From positions 19,619 through 83,618 of the forward strand of contig JAPTJF010000280.1 in the NCBI GenBank assembly GCA_029339195.1: 64,000 nucleotides of DNA, given 5' to 3'. This DNA comes from Micractinium sp. NFX-FRZ (Eukaryota > Chlorophyta > Trebouxiophyceae > Chlorellales > Chlorellaceae). The notes under the pieces were generated by a model. That model was not told the origin of the DNA, did no database searches, and saw only the letters and a list, made by a program, of their open reading frames with translations. Position 1 is the first letter of the stretch, and every line of letters begins with the position of its first letter. The position numbers and the translations under genes are program-made. Below, piece by piece: positions 22,578-34,287 of the stretch.

Positions 22578-22599
22578 CCCCCCCCCCCCCCCCCCCCCC
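22524..22599. other. A52C24 homopolymer junction, probable assembly artefact
   Basis: Fifty-two A residues are followed without a break by twenty-four C residues. The PiT gene (+) lacks its last exons on the left side, and the AE7 gene (-) lacks its last exon on the right side. Two intact convergent genes would need roughly 1 kb or more between 22345 and 22620. A collapsed or mis-joined gap explains this better than biology. Confidence 0.75.
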
Positions 22600-22619
22600 G
22601 CTGCACGTGCTGCGCTGAC

Positions 22620-23503
22620 CTTGAAGCGCGGGGGGAGCGCGCGCAGCAGCTTGACCCGTATGCACAGCCCGATCAGGGTGGCCATGCTGCAGTGCTCCAC
22701 AGTGGGCGTGAACTGGACCTGCACATAAAGGGTTCGAAGAATGCAGTCACACAGCAATACACCCTTCTGGCGGAGTGAGCTGGCCCTGGTTGACATCACC
22801 CGAGGAAGTCCTTCCTCCCTTCCTTCCAAACCATGCGTGTCGCGACAGAGAATGGGTGGCGCAGCTTACATGCTGCCTACCAACCCCAAGGAGCGCTCCA
22901 TGCATCAGCAGCCCCCTCCCAGCCCAGACCTCTCACCCCCGCAGGTGGCATGCGTGCCGTGTCTGCTGCGCACGCCTAGCCTAGACTATGCTGTGCAAGA
23001 AGGTCGCAGCTTGGTGTGCGTCGACTCACCCGCACCATCCCCGCCGTGTCGTCCACCTGTATCGCCTCCTCGCTCACCACGCTCAGCTGCTCCAGCGTGT
23101 AGGGGTGCTCCGGATCGGTGATGTCGCGGATGTGCTGCACTCAACAGAGAAGGGGAGGCTGAAGCTGCGGGGGCGGCGGCGGCGGAGGCGGTGGCAGCGG
23201 CGGCGGCATGGGCGGCAGCGGGGTTTGCTGGTGACAAGGCTGCTGCTGTCCCGCCTCGCTGTGTTCTCCCGCCTGCGCACCTCAAAGACCTCCAGAGCGT
23301 CGATGGGCTCGCGCTCCTCGCCGTCGCTCCCTTCCACCTTGGGTCTCTGCAGGCAGGAGCGGCGCAAGCGTTTCGTTGGCGCTGTCGATCACTGTATTAG
23401 GTGCAGACCGCCAATCGATCAGCTTTGCCCTGCATACCGCAGAGCGCCGGCGAGTTGCCTTGCGCTCGTGCACGATGGGCGCTGGGTTGATGTAATCCGC
23501 CAT
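22620..23503 (-). CDS. MIP18/AE7-type cytosolic iron-sulfur assembly protein, 3' truncated
   Basis: Four exons in gene order: 23503-23438, 23346-23281, 23134-23030, 22718-22620, all phase 0 (112 aa). The start is [15 protein letters not shown], then [20 protein letters not shown], then [19 protein letters not shown] and [11 protein letters not shown]. This is the MIP18 (DUF59) fold of the AE7/FAM96 family, which with MMS19 and CIA1 hands iron-sulfur clusters to cytosolic and nuclear enzymes. The Cys in EHCSMAT is the conserved reactive one. The C-terminal ~45 residues, a separate exon in the family, are absent: the donor at 22619 is followed in 20 bp by the poly-C run. It shares a 342-bp upstream region with the bZIP gene. 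Confidence 0.92.
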
Positions 23504-23845
23504 CCTTGTGATATCTTACTCGAGATCGCTTACTAGGAACGTTAAGGCACAGCAGGAGAACAAGAGCCTGCTGTGCTGTGTGAGGCGCAGCACGCAGCAC
23601 GGGACTTGCACGCAAAGACGCCCTCCCGAAATGCTGCTCTTCACTCAGACAACGTTTGTCATCATATCCGAGCTCAACCGTGTCCTCAGAGCCCGCCCCG
23701 ACACTACACCAACACCCCCACAGTTTGGACGCGTCCTCGAGCTTCTCTTCAGCTTTGGCCCCGCCGACCCCAGTGCTCACGATCAAGCTTTGCCGCTGCC
23801 GGAGCCCTTCCTACCGCCCCCTCCGAGGGCAGGCCACCAACCAAC
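23504..23845. promoter_or_regulatory. Bidirectional promoter region, AE7 (-) / bZIP (+)
   Basis: Only 342 bp separates the two start codons, so both promoters and 5' UTRs must lie here. No TATA-type element is convincing. Confidence 0.55.
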
Positions 23846-25954
23846 ATGACTGTTGACGCGCGCTTCCACACTCTGGGCAGCTGCTCGTTTGAAGAGCTCA
23901 CCAACCTCTTCAATGCGGGGGGGTCGAACCTCTCGCTGCCAGGCCTGCTGGCCGAGCCGGAGGCGCAGGCAAGTGCGGCTGCAGAAGGCGCCGGGAGCCA
24001 GCCCGAGCGGGCGCCAACCATGTGTATAACCATGACTAACCTTCTGCCTCTCTTCTCGGCATTTGCAGCTGCAGGACTTCCCATTCCTGCACAAGCTGCC
24101 AGAGCAGCAGCACGGGCCCCTGGCGCTCCCCCCAGATGTGACTGAGAGCACCGCCGCTGCCACCACTGTGGCGCCGGCGCCGCCGGCGGACCCCAAACCC
24201 GGCTTCCCACGGGTCGCCTCTCTGGACTTTATCAGGTGTGCACGTGGATTCATCTGTATGGTAGTGGATAGTTCAGACAAACCTTACGACTGGTGGGGGT
24301 GCTCGTGGGAGAGGTTGCTATGTCTGAACAAGCGGGGCAGCGAAGCGGGGCAAGGTACCTGAGCGGCGGCGGCGGGCGGGCGAGCGAAACAGAAGCGGGG
24401 CGCTTGCTGCCTGTCAGCGGCGGGGTAGCAGCTGCCGCACAGACTGACACTTCTTGGTACTACTATGCCCCTGCAGCAGCCTCACGTACCCGTTTCACAC
24501 CAAGCCCGCTCCCTGCTCCCCGCCTGCAGGGCCTTCCTGACCGCTAGGCAGGGCGGCGCCGGCGCCGGCGAGGCGGCAGGCGCCAACGCAGGCTGCATCC
24601 AGCCGGGCAGCCCTGCCGCTGGGGGCAACAGCACAGAGCAGCCGCCTGCACACGAGTTGGCTGCCGGAGCGGAGCCAGCGTGCTCCTCTGTCACCGTCAC
24701 CGCCCCGCCGCTGCCGTCACCAACCGCAGCGGCAGCGGCAGCAGCAGGTGCAGGGGCAGTGGGACCACTGCCAGCGCTGGCCGGCTTTGGCACCGTGCCT
24801 GCTGTGCCGACGCCAGGCATGCCACCCGCCATGCTGGCAGCTTTCATGCACAGTGCAGCTGCCGGCGTGGGCGTGGCAGGCGTGCCGCTGCTGCCGGTGC
24901 CGCTGCCAGTGCCTGTGGCGCCGCTGGTGCCGGCCAATGGCGGCGGGCGGGACGCCGGCATGTTCCCCTCCATGCCGACCTCCACCACAGCCGGCGGCTG
25001 CGACAGCGGGCGGGGCGGCTCAACAGGCACCTGTGACGTGCCTGCTGTGCGTGCTGCCGTCAACACAGCGGGCATGTCCAAGGCTGAGCTGCGCCGCATG
25101 CGCCGGTGAGTGCTTGCCTGGGCCGCGCGGTCTCCCATTGCGGGTGGGAGGGCATGGGCGCTGGGGTGCCTTGTGGCGGGAGCAGGGCGGCCCTGGGCAT
25201 GCATGCGTGCCTGCTCTTCTGGCCCACCTCTGGCCTGCCCGACTGCCCAGGTCTCCCCCGGGGCTGCCTGCCTGATACATGCCTGCCTGCCTGCCTGCCT
25301 GCCTGCTTGATTACGTGCCTGTGGCCTGCCCGCCTGCGGCGCACCCCTGCCGCCCACCAACTGACCATGCGGTATCTGCCTCCATCAACCATCCAAAATT
25401 AGCACCTCGCATCACTCAGCCACCGTCCACGACGTGCCTCCTCAATCCCTTGCAGCATGGTGTCCAACAGGGAGTCGGCCCGGCGCAGCCGCAAGCGCAA
25501 GCAGGATGCGCTGAGCGAGGCGGAGGGGAGGGTGCAGGAGGCGCAGGTGGGTGGCCTTTGCTTGTCGAGTGTGGGGATGGTAGGCAGGGGGATGAGGGAG
25601 CAGGTGGGCGGCATGTGCGCGTGATTGTGGGCACTTGACGCTCTTCTTGCTTCATGCGCGCACCGGGCCAGGCAGTGTCCACACCACGTTGCGCCTTTTT
25701 GCCACACGGCTTGCGCACCCCGTAATGGCAGTGGCCCTCGTGCTCCACTTCCTCTTGCCCACCTCAGAAGCATCACCCTTCCCTGCCCTGACCTTTGCAT
25801 TTTCCTACACCCTCTTTTACGCTGCCCCCTGCAGGCCCAGCTGGCGGATGCCAATGCCAAGCTGGCGCGCCTCTCTGATGAGCTGGCACGCCGCGACCGT
25901 GAGCTGGCCACGCTACGCCTGGAGCTGGAGGCTGCTGAGCGCTGGCGCAAGTGA
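23846..25954 (+). CDS. bZIP transcription factor
   Basis: Exons 23846-23968, 24069-24235, 24530-25105, 25456-25546, 25835-25954 give 358 aa. The ATG at 23846 opens MTVDARFHTLGSCSFEEL. The middle exon is Ala/Pro/Gly-rich and disordered. Exon 4 holds the basic region NRESARRSRKRKQ, with the invariant Asn and Arg in N-x7-R spacing, and runs into a leucine-zipper region (LSEAEGRVQEAQ, then LADANAKLARLSDELARRD, ending AAERWRK). The protein therefore binds DNA as a dimer, probably at ACGT-type sites. The intron after 23968 has a GC donor (CAG|GCAAGT). Target genes cannot be inferred. Confidence 0.92.
25268..25307 (+). repeat. (CTGC)n microsatellite in a bZIP intron
   Basis: Pure and near-pure GCCT units between the long third exon and the basic-region exon. 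Confidence 0.85.
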
Positions 25955-27245
25955 CTTGGATCTGTTCATCAACGGGCCTGGCTGGAAGCTGGGGAGGCTC
26001 TTATGTGGTGCACCGGGGTGCTGCTTGGCTTGGCCAGCCACCTCCACTCGCCTGCCCCTTCCGGCGCCCACCACACTGCACCTGCCCCGGCGTGCCACGC
26101 CGTGCCTGAGTGCACAAGAGCGAGTGAGCAAGCAAGCAAGCAAGCTGTTGGAACGAACAACCGCGCTTAGCACGTGGCCGAGCCTGGCATCTGTCAAGCA
26201 CACCCGCTGTTTGGCCAGCAGAACACACCACTTAGCGCTCCTCCTGCCCCACACCACTGCCTTCCGCCCTCCTCTCGGCCCCCCCACCTAGTCGGCATAG
26301 CAGCGCCGCCACCGCCAGCCAGCACCACCCCGGGCCACCCAGGCCTCTAATTTCGGCTCCAGTTTTGACCGCAGTTTTGCTTCCGGCCTGCGGTGGCCCA
26401 CCCGCCCCCATCCAGCCTTCCTTTGATAGCCCACGGCGGCTCCTGGCCTGCTGAGTCCTGGCCTCCCAAGCGAGCGAGTGAGACCCCTTTCGAGAGACTG
26501 CCCTGTTGCCCTTTCCCCGTACAACCCTGTGCCCTAACTATATGCCATCCATCGCCCCCCCTGCATTTCATGCTTGGACACCCACACCCACAACCAACCC
26601 CTCTCCTCTCCTCTTCCTCTGTTGAACCGATCCTGCCACGCAAGCGTGCCCATCAACGCGGCGCACCCGCCTGCCCCGTCTCTTTGCACATTGCGCTCTG
26701 ACCCCTGCCTTGGCACCCCGGCAGCCCCTATGGTGCAACTGCCAGCCCCGCCCTTGTACCCCCCTCCCTCCCTTACTCAATGATAAGGGGTTGAAGGCCG
26801 CCTTCCCTCCAGCCCCGCCTGTACCAGCACCCACGCATGCCCATGTACGCACGCCACCCACCTTCTGCCGTGGTCCCGCCCCGCCCCGCCCTCAGCTCAC
26901 AACTGCCCATGTGACAAAGCCCCCTTTTGTACAACGCCGCTGGGCGCCCAAGCCCCATGCCTATCGCCTCCTCTTTTTGCCTGTCTACATATCGTGCACC
27001 ACGTCGACACCTCTCTTATGGCAGCCCATCGAAACCCGCGAGGCTGCGCCTGTATGAAACCAACCTTTCTTTGATCATGAGTAAAAGAAAGAACTCCCAG
27101 CACTTGCGTGGGACCCCGCCGACCTCTTGCCGTTAGGGCATGCCTGCTGCCCCAGTGTACCACCCGCCCCGCCTCCGTTCGCACACACACATGCCACGTC
27201 ACCTGCACACAGCATGTGCTTTCCTCCACCACACGCCGCGCGCTC
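25955..27245 (+). other. Long 3' flank of the bZIP gene
   Basis: About 1.3 kb of C-rich, stop-rich sequence without splice-consistent coding. The first TGTAA after the bZIP stop is at 27246, so much of this may be 3' UTR. Confidence 0.5.
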
Positions 27246-27250
27246 TGTAA
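27246..27250 (+). terminator. Polyadenylation signal TGTAA (bZIP gene)
   Basis: TGTAA at 27246-27250 faces TTACA at 27257-27261 only 6 bp away. The pair forms TGTAACAAGCGTTACA and could serve both convergent genes. Confidence 0.55.
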
Positions 27251-27256
27251 CAAGCG

Positions 27257-27261
27257 TTACA
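27257..27261 (-). terminator. Polyadenylation signal TGTAA, minus strand (hydrolase gene)
   Basis: It lies 458 nt downstream of the hydrolase stop codon and is part of the back-to-back pair with 27246-27250. Confidence 0.55.
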
Positions 27262-27519
27262 AAGGGGGTCAAGTGAATGCTCTACTGACATGGTCTGGGT
27301 TGGGTCGCATGGGATGTGGGGATGGGGGAGGGGTATTAGGGTCGCGGGGCGCAGTCGAAGGGCGAGCAAAGGGGTCCTGGAAAACAAAATGATACAGGTG
27401 GATTGTGTTCCTGAAGTCAAAACCTTGGGCTGCCCCATATCAGGGGGCAAACACAAAACGTTGGGCCAACCGATCGCTGGGACCGAGTACTGAGCGCCCG
27501 GGCTTACTCACGTGCTGCC

Positions 27520-27712
27520 AGCTCAGCGCGCCGCCAGCAAACGCGCAGGTTTGGCCACACCCCGCCGCCAGCGAGGCGCGCTGTCAGCTCTGCGTGCCGC
27601 CGGCATCCGACATGCCGGTGGTTGGCCACCAACTCAGTGCCAGCTCAACCAGCGCACCGCCAGCTCAGCGCACCGCCAGCATGGCACGCGGGCTGGCGAC
27701 ACGCTTGGCGCC
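27520..27712 (-). repeat. Array of decayed copies of the hydrolase C-terminal coding end
   Basis: The coding end reads, on the plus strand, AGCTCATCACGCCGCCAGC followed by ATGGCACGC and a GTTGGCCAC core. Variants of this ~50-bp block recur at about 27520, 27577 and 27663 beyond the stop codon, each with substitutions and small indels. Confidence 0.7.
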
Positions 27713-27718
27713 AGCTCA

Positions 27719-30700
27719 TCACGCCGCCAGCATGGCACGCAGGTTGGCCACAAACTCGGCCTGCCAGGCCGGGCTCAGCAGGATGCCTCCGTGGCCCAGC
27801 TCCGGGTGGTGCATCACCTGACGGGAACAGGGAAGCACAGAATATGGTGAGTCTACTATGGCTGCAGCGTAGTCAGGCAGCAAGGGGAGGAGGGCATTGT
27901 GTGCGTGCGGATGGTGGGGTGTAGCCCCGGGGTTTGGTGCCTGCGCATCACCTGCCCCTTGGTTGGAAGGAAGGGGAGGGCGGGGTGGGCCACGGCACAG
28001 CAACCGGCGGGAGTGGGGGCAACAGGCAGAGGCAGGCAGGCAGGCAGGCCGCACCCCCGCTTCTGTGGATGCTGGGCACGCATCCCATGCCCTGCAGCCA
28101 ATACCACGTGCCCCTTCCCTTGAGCTGCAGCGCACCTTGGCGGGGTGCCCGGTGAGCTTCAGGTGTGCCATGACCAGCTGGGACGGCACGAGGTCGTCCT
28201 GCCCAGACAGCACAACAAGGCTGCAAGTAGCAGAAGAGAAACAAACGCACTGTCGAGTTGGACAACACTAGCTGGGCATGAGCAAGGCTTCCTGCCCAGA
28301 CTGTACTACGAGGCTGCAGGTAGCGACCGAGGAATGAGGCGGTGACGGCAGCGGCGGCAGCGGGCACTCGAAATTGGCACAGGCTGGCAGCCCACCTGCG
28401 GCGGGGCAGGTCCTGCGGCCACAGCATGAGCTCGCTCCACTGGAACTTGCGGCAGAAGGCCTGCACACACATATGCACAGAGGGGGGTAATTATCGGTCT
28501 ATAAGATGGAATGCAGGGTGGAAGGGTGGAAGAAAAACAGCACGGGCTCGTTTTGTGAAATCTTGCGGCAGAGGCAACGGGCAGGGAGAGCACGCTGCAC
28601 AGACGACTCAGGCTGGGAGCAGGCCTGCCTGCCAGCTCAGAGCCACCGATGCATGGCACTTGGCGCACACACACACACACACACAAGACCCCAACTGCTG
28701 GCAGGCCCACCCAGGGATGCAATCCCCACCGCCCCAAACTGCACACGAAACGCTGCAGGCCGGCTCGCCCTGGCCCCCACCATCCACGCCAAACCCTACC
28801 TTCCAACCCACCTGGGCTGCTGTCAGGCCGGCGGCTGCACACACAGCGCAACAACAGATGCAAGGCCATGCGCTGCCCCACACCTTCTTCTGTGCAACCA
28901 GCAACGCGAGGGCACACCCACCTGGGCGATCGTCAGGTCGCGGCTGCACACAAAGCGTATCAGGTCGATGGCCCCCCCAAGGCTGGTGAAGTTGGCGGCG
29001 CTAGGCTCTTTGTAGATAAAATTGTACAGCAGCTGCGCAGGTTGGGAGGGCGGGTCCGACAAAATGGTAATGGAGGAGGGCTATGAAATGTGCAGGGCGC
29101 GCAGCTGTCATAAGTGGAGGGCTTGGTGTACAGAGCATGCCACATGGCGCGCGGCAAGGTGGTAGCTCAAACAGCCGGGGGAGGGGGCATGCGCGCCGCT
29201 AGCACGTGGTGGTGTCTGAGGCCCTTCCTCCCGTGCTTGCCTGGGGGTAGCAGGTCAGCATGGAGACTGGGTCCAGCACGCTGGCTGAGTGCACCATCTG
29301 CAGGCGGACAGCGGGGAAGTGAAGTGGCAGGGAGGGGATCAGAGCCGGCACAGGGGGGCGTAGGCGCGGTGGGGGGCAGCTGGAGGGCTGCTGCGGGCAG
29401 AGGGTGTGCCACCTGCAGGCGGGCAGGCAGGCAGGAGGCAACTGCCAAGGGTTAAGCACGTAACCAGCAGGCGGCAAGAGCACGGCAGCGGTGGGGGGCA
29501 GGCAGAAGGCTGCAGGTGGCTCAGACAGCCGCTGCACTGCGCCAGTGATTGACACAGGGCGCAATCGGACGGCGCACTTGCCTCGCAAGCGGGGCACCAC
29601 AAACGTCTCACAGCTGTGCCCCAACAAGCAGAGACACCCGGAAACCAGAAAGTGAAAACATGGCACGTCCGGCTGTTCACCTCTGGGGCCAGCGCCAGCA
29701 GTCGGGACACCACAAACGTCCCGTAGCTGTGCCCCACCAGGCATGCCCGGCGGTATCCGTGCCGCCGCAGCATGGCAATGACTGGGAGCAGGCATGGGTG
29801 GGGTGGAGGGAGTGGCAAGGGAGGCGAGTCAAGAGGGGCCCAGTGCGGCGTTCGGTGCGAGTGAGAAGGGGCTGGCTGGGCAGAGGCAGCATGGCAACGG
29901 CTAAGGGTGGGGGCATGGGAAGTGGAGGGGGCACGGGAGAGGGCTGGTGGGATCGGGGCACGCTGTCCGCACACAAGGCCGGCCGCACACCTTTGATCAC
30001 CGCCAACAGCGCTGCACGACATACACAGTCCCCACCACCACCATACAGGTGTATACACAGCGCTAGTTGAGTACTCATATGCACCCCTCACCGGCACGAG
30101 CCACGTCGTCCACGCCCTGCGCCTCCCAGCACAGCCGCAGCGCGACATGGGGCACCTGCGGGGCGGGGCAGGGCGCAGCACGGTGGGGGGGGGAGGCAAG
30201 TTTGGGTTAGGAGGGCACTGTTGTTGCCAGCGGGGGCAGGCGGCTCCGGCTGAGCTACCGGCTGAGCGGGGCAGGGCCAGGCTCACATTGCGGCCACGTC
30301 CAAACATTCTGCCAGAATGCACCGCTGAGACACGCCGCTGATAACAAAGCGGGAGCAGGATCAGCGCCAGAAATACACCCAACCGCACTTCATCCAGTAG
30401 CGCACCTCTACCATGATAAAAGGGGTGTTGGCGCAGGCCCGCTGCATGTCCCTCACTAAGTGCAGATAAGGCAGCACACCAAAGCCCACGCCGTGCAGGA
30501 AGACGACGGGCACGTCCGGCCGCGTGCCCCTGCCGCCTGGGGCGGTGCCGCCCGCGCCGCTGCCCGCACTGTCTGCGGGGCGGGGGCCGCCGGCGGGGGG
30601 CGGCTCAAGGGGGGCCAGCCGGAAGGGGCTCAGCAGCTGCACTTCTGCATCTGCGCTGATAGCTGGCTCTGTGGCCGGCTCCACGGCTGCTGCCGCCTCT

Positions 30701-33207
30701 GCCCCTGCCAGCAAGCCGCTGCTGCTGCCGTCGTAATCCACTGCCGAATCGCCCTTGTGCCGGCGCCTCCGCCGCGCTCCCCCATCCGCGCCGCGCCCGC
30801 GTGCTGCTGCCGCCCCATCCACATCCCCTGCTACAGGTTGCGGTGGCGGCGAGACTGCTGCCTCTGCCGCTGCTGCCAGGCCTGGGTGCAGCCCAGGCAC
30901 GGGAGAGACGCCGCGCAGGGCGGCTGGGGAAGGCGCACGGGGCGACAGCGGCGTGGGCATGCCGTGCGGGTGCTGCGCCGCCATGGCCGCTGCCGCTGCA
31001 CTGGTCACCGTCAGCGTGGCGTCCAAAGCGTGCTCAGCAGCGTTGTGCACAGCATCCGCAGCGTGGTGCACCGCCTCGACCACCGCATCGCTGGTGCTGT
31101 GCCGCCGCTCTCCCAGGCCGACATACTGCGGCGGCGGCGGCGACAGCGCCTCCTCAATGCTGCTGCCAGCTTCCAGCGCTGGGGCGTGCCAGTAGGAGAA
31201 GCCGCCCTGCCGGCCCTGCCGGAAGCTCATTAAGTACATGAGCAGGTGCGCCACACGGGCGAGGGCTTCCGTGATGCCAAACATCAGCAGCGGCTTATGG
31301 TAGGCCCTGCAAATGAATGGACAGATAGGCACGGGGATAAGGCTTGCATGCTGCTCCTGCTACACATTGCCCACAAGAGACTGCTGGTGGGGGCATGCGA
31401 TGCAGGTGTGTCCAAAATGGAAGCGGTGCTATGCGCGAGCTGGGTGTGTATGACAGGGGCAGGAGAAGGAGGGGAAAGGGGGCCCAGCGCGCCCACATTC
31501 AGCATCTGCCACGCCAGCGGTTGCCACGTGCATGCCACCTTACCCGAACCCACGTGCGCCCCCACACCCCCACCGGAGCAGTTCCCACACGTGCCCACAA
31601 CCAGCGCCTAGAGAGAGCAAGACTCCCCCCCCACCCCCACACCTGAGCGGCTCCCACACGTGCGCCATGAACTGCAGGTCGTTGAACCCGGGCTGGAAGC
31701 GGACACCCCAGGCAGCCTCCACCTGCAACACGGATTGAGGGGATGCAAGCAGCCAGATAGTGAGGAAGCAGGTACATACTGGGCCGCACCGAAGCCCTAG
31801 AAAAAATCAGAATCTTAATCACTCAGGTATCAACAGGGCAACACCCACCTGTCCAACAAATCACGCACTCGTGCCCTCCCCAGAACCAGCGCCTTCCTGC
31901 CACCCTCACAGAGTTCACATTAGCCGCGCTGTACAGCAAGCACCCACCTGGTCCACAAACCGCACAACTTCTTGTCGCTCCGCCTCGCTGAGCTCGTGCA
32001 GCAGGCGGCAGTGGAAGCCTGCAGGGGAGGCAGCAGGGGGATGGGCCAGGCGGAGGGTGGGCACGCTGGTGGGCGGTCGTTGCTGGTGGGCGCTGGGCAA
32101 CGCACGTCAGTTGCGGCGCCCGCCAGCCGTGCTCGGACTGCCTTGCCCTGATCCCTGAGTAACCTATCACATGCGCCAGCCTCTGCATGGACTAAGTGCC
32201 CAGAACGAGCTCTGCTGCTGCTGCTGTCCTGCTGCTCCTGGTGCGGCTAACACATATGCTGCTCAACCAGCTGCTCACCATACGCAACAAAGTCCTCCAC
32301 ATTCCCGCGCAGCACCGTCTCGGCAGGCGCACCCATGAACCTGCAGCGGAGGCAAGCAGGCAGGCAGGCGGTGCGGTTGGGGAGGTGCCCGACAGGCGGC
32401 TGCTGCCAAGCTTGCGCGCTGGCCCACGCAACCCATGCCTGAAAGCCCCTTCCACCTGCCAGGCTGCTCAACAGCTGCTCACCCCGCCCTCCTCAAACTT
32501 ACCAGCCGCTCAGGAACTCCCGGATGCAGAACACCTCGGAGAGGCCAAGGAAGCGCTCGAAATGCTGCGCCAGCAGGGCGGTGTCGGGGCCGCCCACGGG
32601 CAGCCGGCTGAGGTGGCGGTACCTGCCAGCACGGAGGGGTGGTGGGGCAGCCGGTGGTGGGGCAGGTGGTTAGCACATCGGTTAGCGGATGGGTTAGCAA
32701 AGGGCCAGGAGGTGGTTAGCAAAGGGTCAGCAGAGGGGTAGCAACGTGGGTGCTGCGTGCCCATCGGGCCACTGGCGCGCTTCTGCGATGCCAGCTGCTC
32801 GGCTGTACAGGTGCTCATCACTTGGGCTGAACGGCTCCCCAGCGCAAAGGCTCAAGAAGGAAGGGTGGCGCTCAGCAGGGCAGGGGGTTTGACCAGTCAA
32901 CCACTACGACTCCACGACGCTCGCACGGTGCGCTCGTGCGCTCTCCCTGGCGCTGACCCTACCATTGCAGCCCCAAACCGGCCCCTCACCTCATCTTGCC
33001 CGCTGCATAGAACAGCCCCTCAGCGGCCAAGTAGCCAAGTGCCACCACCTGCGCCAGTGGGTGCCCGGCCAACGCCCGCCACGCCAGCGTCGCCGCCGCC
33101 GACAGCCCGCCCAACATTGCCGCGTCACCCAGCAAGCCGCGGCCGGTCGCCGCAGACTGCCCCTTGGCCAGCAGGCGCGCCGCGTATCCGCCCTCAGGCG
33201 AAGCCAT
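27719..33207 (-). CDS. Alpha/beta-hydrolase with N-terminal membrane segment
   Basis: Thirteen exons in gene order: 33207-32990, 32622-32503, 32340-32279, 32018-31948, 31722-31643, 31306-30406, 30155-30092, 29781-29681, 29297-29241, 29032-28922, 28460-28396, 28220-28136, 27817-27719 (677 aa). An N-terminal hydrophobic stretch (VVALGYLAAEGLFYAAG) may anchor it. The fold is marked by VVFLHGVGFG (oxyanion loop), the nucleophile elbow CLVGHSYGTFVVSRLL, the acid in SGQDDLVPS and the His in HHPELGHGGILL, a complete Ser-Asp-His triad. Exon 31306-30406 carries about 200 residues of Ala/Pro-rich low complexity inserted before the oxyanion loop. It is likely a lipase or esterase, substrate unknown. The intron after exon 29297-29241 has a GC donor. 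Confidence 0.88.
28668..28686 (+). repeat. (CA)n microsatellite
   Basis: Pure CA run in a hydrolase intron. Confidence 0.9.
29584..29640 (-). pseudogene. Decayed duplicate of the hydrolase nucleophile-elbow exon
   Basis: On the minus strand it reads LLGHSCETFVVPRLRG, a clear relative of LVGHSYGTFVVSRLLA in exon 29781-29681 about 100 bp upstream in the gene. A GC-type donor follows (CGAG|GCAAGT). The elbow Gly after Tyr is lost (SCE instead of SYG), so inclusion would give an inactive enzyme. Confidence 0.7.
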
Positions 33208-33524
33208 GACGGCTGACGCTTTGCAGGTGCCAGCTTGAGGGATTGGACCCCCAGGTTGTATAGATTGTGTGTCGAAAGTGTCCGAGACGCCTGGGGCTGT
33301 GCGTTTGAGTTTGGCAAACGAAATGAAGTTCCGACGTGGCCCTTTGGCGCGCCCCTCGTTCCTGTTCCGCTCAATTCATGCTCGCAGTGTCGAACATAGG
33401 CGCACGACATTGAAGCGCGTCTCCCAGCAAATCCCAGACGGCTGGTGAAGAGCGACACGTTGTAAACGCGCTTCTTGGCTGAGCACCCGTTGCTTGCTGC
33501 TGCACAAACAGGCCGTGTGTCGAC
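33208..33524. promoter_or_regulatory. Bidirectional promoter region, hydrolase (-) / MGCC copy 1 (+)
   Basis: 317 bp between start codons. The half next to MGCC1 is itself duplicated upstream of MGCC2, including ACACNTTGTAAACGCGCTTC at about 33455 and 34625. Confidence 0.55.
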
Positions 33525-34287
33525 ATGGGCTGCTGCACAGACGTCTGCTGGTACGCAAGGGACCGAGAGAGGGGGCATGCAGATGCCCTACCCCCGCCCC
33601 CGCCTGCTACCGCCCCCGCCCCTGCACTCTCACCTTCCTAATTAATGTTGAATATCTGCCGCCCCTGCAGCCTTCCCTGCCGGATCCTACAGACCATCTG
33701 CGACTGTTTCCTGGTGATCCTCTGGTGAGCAAACACATTGTAATCGCAGGAGCCTGGCTCACGTGAGGCCTGGGGGACTGGGGTGCCTGCGTGCGCCCCC
33801 TTGACCACACTACACCTCTGAGCACTGCCCCACCTGCCACTCGTGCCCTGCGTCACTCGTGCTCGGCTGCATCCCTGCCCCCAAACATGTTCGCATCGAA
33901 CTTCCTGCACAATTGTTTCTGCAGAAGTTGCTGCTGGGCCCCTCTGTTTGCCTACCCTCCCCCCACTCGCCACCTCGCCCTGCAGTACCCTCGGTGCCGT
34001 CACTTCCCTGATGGCCCCTCCTCCTCAGCCATTCATCACCTGCACCTGCTGCCCTCCCTCAGCACCCTCACCTGCCACCTGTCACCCTCCCTCCCAACCT
34101 GTGCAGCTGCCCCTGCCGCTGCTGCTGCGGCTGCCCCCAGACAAGCTCAGAGTCAGAGCGGCGGCAGGTGGTGGTGGTGCAGCAGCCGCAGCCTGTGTAC
34201 ATTGCGCCTCAGCCCCAGTACGCCTACCAGCCTCCTCCTCTCCCTCCATACGCTCACCAGCCACCTCCCCACCAGGCCAAGTGGTAG
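33525..34287 (+). CDS. Small MGCC cysteine-rich protein, copy 1
   Basis: Three exons, 33525-33550, 33671-33724 and 34107-34287, give an 86-residue protein. It starts MGCCTDVC, has a hydrophobic middle (LPCRILQTICDCFLVIL), a cysteine cluster (CCPCRCCCGCP), a charged step (SESERRQVVVVQQ) and a Pro/Gln/Tyr-rich tail ending HQAKW. The MGCC start is a typical site for N-myristoylation plus palmitoylation, so membrane attachment is likely. I do not recognise the family. The model is supported by the second copy, in which the same three exons and phases are conserved 1,156 bp downstream. Confidence 0.7.

Noticed and set aside
33525..34287. PMP3/RCI2-type proteolipid assignment for the MGCC proteins
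   Set aside because: Size and hydrophobic middle are similar, but the characteristic PMP3 residues are absent and the Cys cluster and tail differ.
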